Part shown: piece after piece, positions 62,182 to 64,000 of the stretch
How positions within the stretch are numbered: the stretch's first letter is position 1
Layout of the letters: the number at the start of each line of letters is the position of its first letter
DNA from: Micropterix aruncella
Lineage: Eukaryota; Arthropoda; Insecta; Lepidoptera; Micropterigidae
Assembly (NCBI GenBank): GCA_944548615.1
Contig: OX155972.1
Coordinates: forward strand, 8,634,159-8,698,158
Direction: 5' to 3'
Length of the DNA stretch: 64,000 nt
The notes under the pieces: generated by a model
What the model saw: the letters and a program-made list of their open reading frames with translations, nothing else
What the model was told of the DNA's origin: nothing
Database searches by the model: none
Program-made: the position numbers and the translations under genes

Positions 62182-62699
62182 CCCACCCTCAAAGTGGGTA
62201 ATTACAAAAGACCTTATAGATCCAGGTGACATCAAGGGCTGGAAACAAGCCCCCCACTCCGTTTACTACTACTACATACTACTACATAATAATTATTATA
62301 AAATAATAACAGTAATAATAAATGAAAATAAAAAAATATATATAGTTAGAAGTCAGTAAATATTAGAGAAAAAACATCCTAGAATCAAAAAAAGCGTTTA
62401 AATAATCAGGTTGATGTCGATAAATAATAGGAAAATATCGGTGTTGTCAACCAAGACTTTCCCGGCAATTAATCATGGACGTCATCTCATTTAATATAAA
62501 TTTGAATTTCAAGAGCGCGTCACCGTAAAATTCGCCGTTAAACATTCAAAATTCGTACGAGCGACACAACGCAATAGAGATTTAATTTTCGAACGTAATA
62601 CGTCGCGCGATATCAAACGTCGCAAAATTTAATATGTGATTCCCCTATATATTTGTTTGGCGGAATTGAAAAATTATTTGTGTCGCTTGTATATGAAAT

Positions 62700-63030
62700 G
62701 TTTGAATGTCATGGTTGTAAGGCCAATATTTTGAGATTGAAGTGTGACTAGCGCGCCCTCTGGTGAACCGATTTCAACCATAATATTTTCAAATCTTGGG
62801 ATGACTGAATGATGCCTGCATGCCAAATTTTAGCTCAATCTAATAAAGCATTTGGGTGATATTGTGGAGGGAAACACACACTCAGATAGACACACACAGA
62901 CACACAGACAGACTTTAGTCTAGAAATGGCCTTAACCTCTCGGGGAGGAGGGGAGGGGGGTTCAAAATGTACATATCGGTTTTCATCTCGAAAAAAAAGC
63001 GCGTTCACAATACTTTACCTCCTAGTCGGT
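62700..63030 (+). repeat. module C of the GC-rich repeat family
   Basis: 'gtgactagcgcgccctctgg', 'tgatgcctgcatgccaaatt', a CACACAGA-rich tract at 62875-62920 and 'gcgcgttcacaatacttta' follow the order of 13300-13600. It leads directly into module A. Confidence 0.7.
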
Positions 63031-63506
63031 TGGTAGGCCGGTAAAGTGGGACCTTGGGCCCTTGCTGTGTTGGCCACGAAGATCCATTATGTTTAGGGTT
63101 GGTCATACTCACAGGTCAACACCCATCCGGCAGCCTCCACGCATGAAGTGCGAGCCCGGGCAGGACTCTATGCCGGTAAAGTAAAATTCACCTCAGGAAG
63201 TTTTTATAATAATGATCATTCTGTCTCCCGTGAGGTGAGTGTAGAAGACTTTGGGACGGTACAAACCTACCAGCAAAGCCACGAATCCGCCATAATCCAA
63301 CGCCTTACGGCGAGGCATTAGGAAGGTAACACAGTGGGGCCACCTCGCCCCCTGGCTACTTTGGCATGATGTCTCCATCTGGAATTAACCTTCAAGATAC
63401 CTCCTTCCTCTATATACTATACTGTTTCCAGACTTCCCCGGCTGTCAGTCGGAATGCACAATCGATTTTCTGACGCCGCACAGTGCGCAAATCGTCCTGG
63501 TGCGCC

Positions 63507-63568
63507 CGAAGGTTGACTCCTAGGGCAAACTGGCCCCCAGGCCTGTTTGCCCTAGGAGTCAACCTTCG
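63507..63568. repeat. perfect 24-bp hairpin
   Basis: Arms 63507-63530 and 63545-63568 are exact complements with a 14-nt loop. Confidence 0.95.
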
Positions 63569-63623
63569 GCCTCCACGCAGACGTGCGAGTCCTACTCGGA
63601 CTCGCACGTCTGCGTGGAGGCCG
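63567..63623. repeat. perfect 26-bp hairpin, adjacent to the previous one
   Basis: Arms 63567-63592 and 63598-63623 are exact complements with a 5-nt loop (TACTC). It overlaps the end of the previous right arm by 2 nt. Confidence 0.95.
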
Positions 63624-63659
63624 CCGGATGGGTATTGACCCGTGAGTTTGGCCGACCCT

Positions 63660-64000
63660 AACCCCCCTACCCCCCCCCCCCCCCCCCCTCCGCAACCACA
63701 GCGCTAACCCAACTTCCTCCCGTACGCCAATTCGTAATATATTTGTAGTATTTTCCGTGGTATTAAAATATTATTTTTCCCAAAAATCATGTAGTTTTTT
63801 ATAAAATATGGCGAACTTTGAATAGTATTTGTGTCACTTATATACGATATCATTCAATCAATATTTGACAACGTGATTTCGGTCTAACAAGGCATCTGTG
63901 TACCGAATTTCAAGTCTCAAACTGCAATATTTCGAGATTTAAGTAGGACTAGCGCGATTTTTTGGTGGACAGATTTTGCAGAACACGCTATGATAGGAGG
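63660..64000 (+). repeat. C-run and module C-related repeat (cut by window end)
   Basis: Poly-C tract at 63672-63688, then 'gtagtattttccgtggtatt' (third relative of the TTAA-element insertion site, about 63738) and 'tcgagatttaagtaggactagcgcg' type text of module C. Confidence 0.65.

Larger units (their letters stand above)
63048..63660 (+). repeat. GC-rich repeat: A fragment, B, A with two snap-back hairpins
   Basis: A fragment of A (63048-63171) is flanked by the 11-bp direct repeat GCCGGTAAAGT (63037-63047 and 63172-63182). B-forward sequence follows from 63188, and A again from about 63440, rearranged by the two perfect hairpins at 63507-63623. Confidence 0.7.

Overview
The window looks like repeat-dense insect nuclear DNA, most likely from a moth or butterfly. 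The pointers are short TTAGG runs (the insect telomere unit), non-autonomous Helitrons ending in GC-rich hairpin plus CTAG, a mix of R1-like and Jockey-like LINE pieces, and mariner, Tc1, hAT and TTAA-type DNA elements. The lineage is inferred from repeat style, not from a host gene. I found no intact host gene, tRNA, rRNA or CRISPR array. The only host-derived sequence recognised is a broken, intronless copy of ribosomal protein S18. Such gene-free, nested-repeat sequence would suit heterochromatin or a W chromosome, but nothing here proves that.

Layout. 1-1.47 kb is AT-rich with no gene. 1.49-7.35 kb, minus strand, is a nearly complete R1-clade-like LINE (gag-like ORF1 with three zinc knuckles; endonuclease, reverse transcriptase and RNase H in ORF2, broken by one frameshift) set between short TTAGG-like runs. 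7.35-11.5 kb holds LINE 3' ends, a Helitron-like end, a hAT-like end and a 329-bp tandem duplication. 11.7-13.16 kb is a head-to-tail pair of 0.72-kb inverted-repeat elements sharing TTAA sites. 13.2-17.1 kb has mariner, RT and GC-rich repeat remnants. 17.5-31 kb is dominated by very long (TA)n arrays that flank long-inverted-repeat elements, including a 1.46-kb Tc1-like one. 31.5-33 kb has an inverted pair of a GC-rich repeat family. 33.6-35.85 kb has three copies of a foldback element, one of which cuts a LINE RT reading frame. 36.3-38.6 kb has two more (TA)n arrays and a Jockey-like RT. 38.8-44.9 kb has further GC-rich repeat units in both orientations, two hAT-like MITEs and a gypsy-type gag fragment. 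45-58 kb has Helitrons, mariner and LINE remnants. 58.4-60.2 kb is a 5'-truncated LINE with an open 512-codon RT, followed by the RpS18 pseudogene. 60.9-64 kb is repeats again, with two adjacent perfect hairpins at 63.5 kb.

How parts relate. Proteins here are or were for self-mobilisation: LINE gag/EN/RT/RNase H and DNA transposases. Most copies are non-autonomous. Several insertions can be read against empty sites or uninterrupted relatives in the same window, which gives relative ages: LINEs and GC-rich repeats first, then foldback, TTAA and MITE insertions into them. Family names come from reading motifs by eye; no search was run.
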